Translations under genes and position numbers: made by a program
NCBI RefSeq assembly: GCF_050410795.1
Contig: NZ_CP191258.1
Span: forward strand, 1,488,001 to 1,552,000
From: Fontivita pretiosa
GTDB lineage: Bacteria; Planctomycetota; Phycisphaerae; Tepidisphaerales; Tepidisphaeraceae
Reading direction: 5' to 3'
Length of the DNA: 64,000 nucleotides
In this document: in pieces, positions 61,975 through 64,000 of the stretch
How the letters are laid out: every line of letters starts with the position of its first letter
How positions within the stretch are numbered: position 1 is the first letter of the stretch
The notes under the pieces: generated by a model
Told to the model about the DNA's origin: nothing
The model's input: the letters and a program-made list of their open reading frames with translations, nothing else
The model's database searches: none

Positions 61975-63372
61975 ATGGCAACACGCAACACCCAACGCGC
62001 CACACGCAACCGTCGGCGGGGGATGACCTCGGTGCTGGCGATGCTGTATCTGGTGCTGTTCGGCACGCTGGCGCTGGGCTTCTACGCCGCCGTCAATACC
62101 CAGTCGCAGGTTGTGGCCAACGACGAGCGGATCGCCCGCTCGTTCCTGGCGGCCGAGTCGGGAATGGACTTCATGAAGTACCAGCTCGCGCGGGTCAGCA
62201 TCCCCCCGACCACACCCCCGGACCAGGTCATCGATGAGCTGGAGACTGACCTGCTGAACGCGCTGGCCGACACCGGAAACCTCGGAACCTACACGATCGC
62301 CCGCAACGGCAACACAATCACGATCCCGGCGGAGACCAACGGGATGATCAAGCTGGATTCGGCGGGCAACGCGGGCTTCCGGGCCACCATCACCGACTGG
62401 GCCGGGGAGATCGTGGTGAAGATCGACGGACGATACGCCGGCACCGAAACCGCCGCCGGACGCTCGATCACCATGGACTTCACGCGTCAGGAGCGCACGA
62501 CGACGGCGTTTGACTATGCGGTGGCCTCCAAGGGGCAGATCGTGATGCGCAAGGGCGCGGTGACGGCGGTGACGGGAGTGGACCCGCGGATCGCGCAGAT
62601 GATGTCGGCATTGGGCACCAATCCGGCGATCGATGTCAGCGGAGGAACGATCGGCGGTGACCTGAGCATCATCGAGGGCGCGGGCGTGAACATTAGCGGC
62701 GGCAGCGTCGGGGGCAGCTCGGTGCCGGCGGTCATCCTGGCCAACCACGTGCACCAGGTCGAGCCGCCGGAGTTCCCGACCATCGACACCAGCGTCTACC
62801 GCCAGTACGCCGTCAACAACTACGTCCCCGGCGCCCGGACGCAGCAGAACATTCTGATCCGGGCCGGAACCAACCCGCGGTTCAACGGCGGAGACACGGT
62901 TCAGGGCATCATGTACATCGAGGCCCCCAACACCGTCACCTTCCGCGGCAACTTCAACCTCCAGGGATTCATCGTCTTTGAGAACGCCGGCTCGGACAGC
63001 ACCAACAGGCTGGATTTCAGCGGCAACGTGCTGATGTCCCCGCCGCCCGCCGGGCCGGAGTTCGACGCGCTGCGCGCCACCAGCGGGGTGGCGATCCTGG
63101 CGCCGACGGCGTCGGTGTCGATGTCCGGAAGCAGCGACTCGTACATCCGCGGCAACGTGATCGTCAGCAAGTTCAGCTTCAACGGCAGCGCCGACATCCA
63201 GATCGACCGCGGCACGATCATGACCTACAGCGAGACGCCCAACTCCGCCTACTTCAATGGCAAGACGGTCAAGTTCACCGCCACCGGCGCCGGCAACACT
63301 CCCACGGCCGGGATCAGCTACTCCAGCTATTTCAAGCCTGATCCGACCTCGTACCAGGAGGTGTTGCCATGA
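61975..63372 (+). CDS. PilX-like pilus assembly protein
   Basis: A 465-residue protein. A basic N-terminus (RRRGMTSVLAMLYLVLFGTLALGFYAAVNTQSQVVANDERIARSFLAAESGM) shows one hydrophobic helix followed by the LAAESG motif of PilX N-terminal-like minor pilins, which lack a canonical prepilin cleavage site. The remainder is Gly/Thr/Ser/Asn-rich, with beta-helix-like repeats such as NISGGSVGGSSVP and VTFRGNFNLQGFIVFENAG. That resembles surface adhesive or carbohydrate-binding modules. It overlaps the next gene by four bases. Confidence 0.82.
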   Translation: MATRNTQRATRNRRRGMTSVLAMLYLVLFGTLALGFYAAVNTQSQVVANDERIARSFLAAESGMDFMKYQLARVSIPPTTPPDQVIDELETDLLNALADTGNLGTYTIARNGNTITIPAETNGMIKLDSAGNAGFRATITDWAGEIVVKIDGRYAGTETAAGRSITMDFTRQERTTTAFDYAVASKGQIVMRKGAVTAVTGVDPRIAQMMSALGTNPAIDVSGGTIGGDLSIIEGAGVNISGGSVGGSSVPAVILANHVHQVEPPEFPTIDTSVYRQYAVNNYVPGARTQQNILIRAGTNPRFNGGDTVQGIMYIEAPNTVTFRGNFNLQGFIVFENAGSDSTNRLDFSGNVLMSPPPAGPEFDALRATSGVAILAPTASVSMSGSSDSYIRGNVIVSKFSFNGSADIQIDRGTIMTYSETPNSAYFNGKTVKFTATGAGNTPTAGISYSSYFKPDPTSYQEVLP

Positions 63373-63881
63373 GAACCGCCGATCGAGGCACAAGCATGAA
63401 GGGCAAAGGCATGAAATCGCGACGTCGTCACAGGGGCATGAGTCTGGTGGAGGCCCTGATCAGCCTCTCGATCAGCGCAATGCTGCTGACGGGTGTGGGC
63501 GCGGCGTATCAGGCGTCGTCGGAGGCGGTGCGGCACAACGATCAGTTCTACCGAGCTTCGCAGGCAGCGCGCGTGAGCATCAACCAGATCGTCGCCGAGG
63601 TGCGAAAGTGTCAGTCCGGCGTCGTGGACAGTGACAGCCTGGAGCTGACCACCAATCTGGGCGAAACACGCATTTACGCTTACGATCCGACCAACCGCTG
63701 CCTGAATCTCACGATCCAGGGCAGCACGCCGGTGACCTATCGCATGGCCAGCAACGTCGAGTCGCTCCAGTTCCAGACGGATGGCCAGACGATCGTGATG
63801 ACCGTGACGGTGAAAGTGGGGCCGAATCAGGTCACGCTTAACGGCAGCGCGATCCCTCGGCGGACGGTAACCTACGAATAA
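63369..63881 (+). CDS. prepilin-like protein (PilW/GspJ-like)
   Basis: A 170-residue protein coupled to the previous gene by ATGA. The first in-frame ATG gives a 25-residue basic leader; internal ATGs at 63396 and 63411 are also possible. The signal RRHRGMSLVEALISLSISAMLLTGVGAAYQ has Glu at the +5 position expected for prepilins. The body (TTNLGETRIYAYDPTNRCLNL) fits a minor pilin of PilW or GspJ type. It is the last gene of the locus in the window. Confidence 0.85.
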   Translation: MRTADRGTSMKGKGMKSRRRHRGMSLVEALISLSISAMLLTGVGAAYQASSEAVRHNDQFYRASQAARVSINQIVAEVRKCQSGVVDSDSLELTTNLGETRIYAYDPTNRCLNLTIQGSTPVTYRMASNVESLQFQTDGQTIVMTVTVKVGPNQVTLNGSAIPRRTVTYE

Positions 63882-63922
63882 GCCAAGCTGCCGGCAGCGC
63901 ACCAGCTCCAGGGGCGAATTAT

Positions 63923-63968
63923 CGGACGCCGCTGCGACGGCGACCTGTGGTCGTCGCAGCGGCGTCCG
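63923..63968. other. strong hairpin downstream of the pilus locus
   Basis: Arms CGGACGCCGCTGCGACG-like (63923-63939) and its complement (63952-63968) pair over about 16-17 bases with a 12-base loop. No T run follows, so it may be a structural 3' end, an intergenic repeat, or a weak terminator. Confidence 0.7.
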
Positions 63969-64000
63969 GCAAGTCAGGTTCATTCACCTTCAATCCGATC

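Noticed and set aside
1..64000. CRISPR array, rRNA operon, insertion sequence or prophage
   Set aside because: No regularly spaced repeats, rRNA landmarks, transposase or phage structural motifs were found on either strand.

Overview
The window looks like chromosomal DNA of a planctomycete, probably of the Phycisphaerae type. This is inferred from GC-rich sequence; an LEXRxLL-type N-terminus (LESRYLL) on an RTX-like secreted protein at the left edge; a prepilin-like leader with the FTLVELLVVIGIIAVLISVLLP pattern typical of planctomycetes, next to a small one-membrane-segment protein; late menaquinone genes of the futalosine type; and many short single-gene transcription units. No phage, IS element, CRISPR array or rRNA was seen. 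One tRNA (Ser, anticodon GGA) lies at 36.4 kb.

Layout. 0-8.3 kb: partial RTX-like protein (-), double GNAT acetyltransferase, lipoyl synthase, a 2-hydroxyacid dehydrogenase, a YmdB-type phosphoesterase converging on a BtpA-family protein, then ybaB and dnaX. The dnaX gene carries an A10 slippery run positioned to make a short gamma-like product. 8.4-12.5 kb: an exported protein made of four pseudopilin-like units, an APC permease, and an exported nitroreductase-like protein. 12.6-18.7 kb: UbiD, UbiE/MenG, UbiX and UbiA homologues, interrupted by other genes; together they would perform the last steps of menaquinone synthesis. 18.7-25.5 kb: an epimerase, a hybrid histidine kinase, an M24-fold protein lacking metal ligands, a protein whose last 93 residues are almost all Asp/Glu, ArfB and ElbB. 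25.6-29.5 kb: a minus-strand run of glycosyltransferase, PIG-L deacetylase, UroD-like protein, a 31-codon ORF and an unknown gene. 29.6-36.3 kb: PilU-like ATPase, purQ, a small outer-membrane barrel, a TauE/SafE protein, an ArsR-methyltransferase fusion and a secreted glycosidase-like protein. 36.4-53.2 kb: the tRNA, endonuclease V, an M48 protease, a KimA-like permease with a USP-like tail behind a c-di-AMP (ydaO/yuaA) riboswitch, an HpaI aldolase, a pseudopilin, an enolase-superfamily enzyme, a PIG-V-like transferase, two small membrane proteins, PepA, a hemerythrin, an FHA protein and HemW.

53.4-64 kb is a type IV pilus / type II secretion-like locus on the plus strand: pilM, pilN, pilO, a PilP-like gene, pilB, pilT, pilC, then three pilin-like genes (PilV-, PilX- and PilW-like). 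Inverted repeats flank pilT, and a strong hairpin follows the last gene. The separate PilU-like ATPase at 30 kb, the pseudopilin at 42.8 kb and the four-unit protein at 8.4 kb probably relate to the same kind of machinery.

The most notable items are the c-di-AMP riboswitch and its transporter, the dnaX slippery site, the tandem pseudopilin-domain protein, the polyacidic protein, and two families of intergenic inverted repeats, one of which sits twice between convergent genes.
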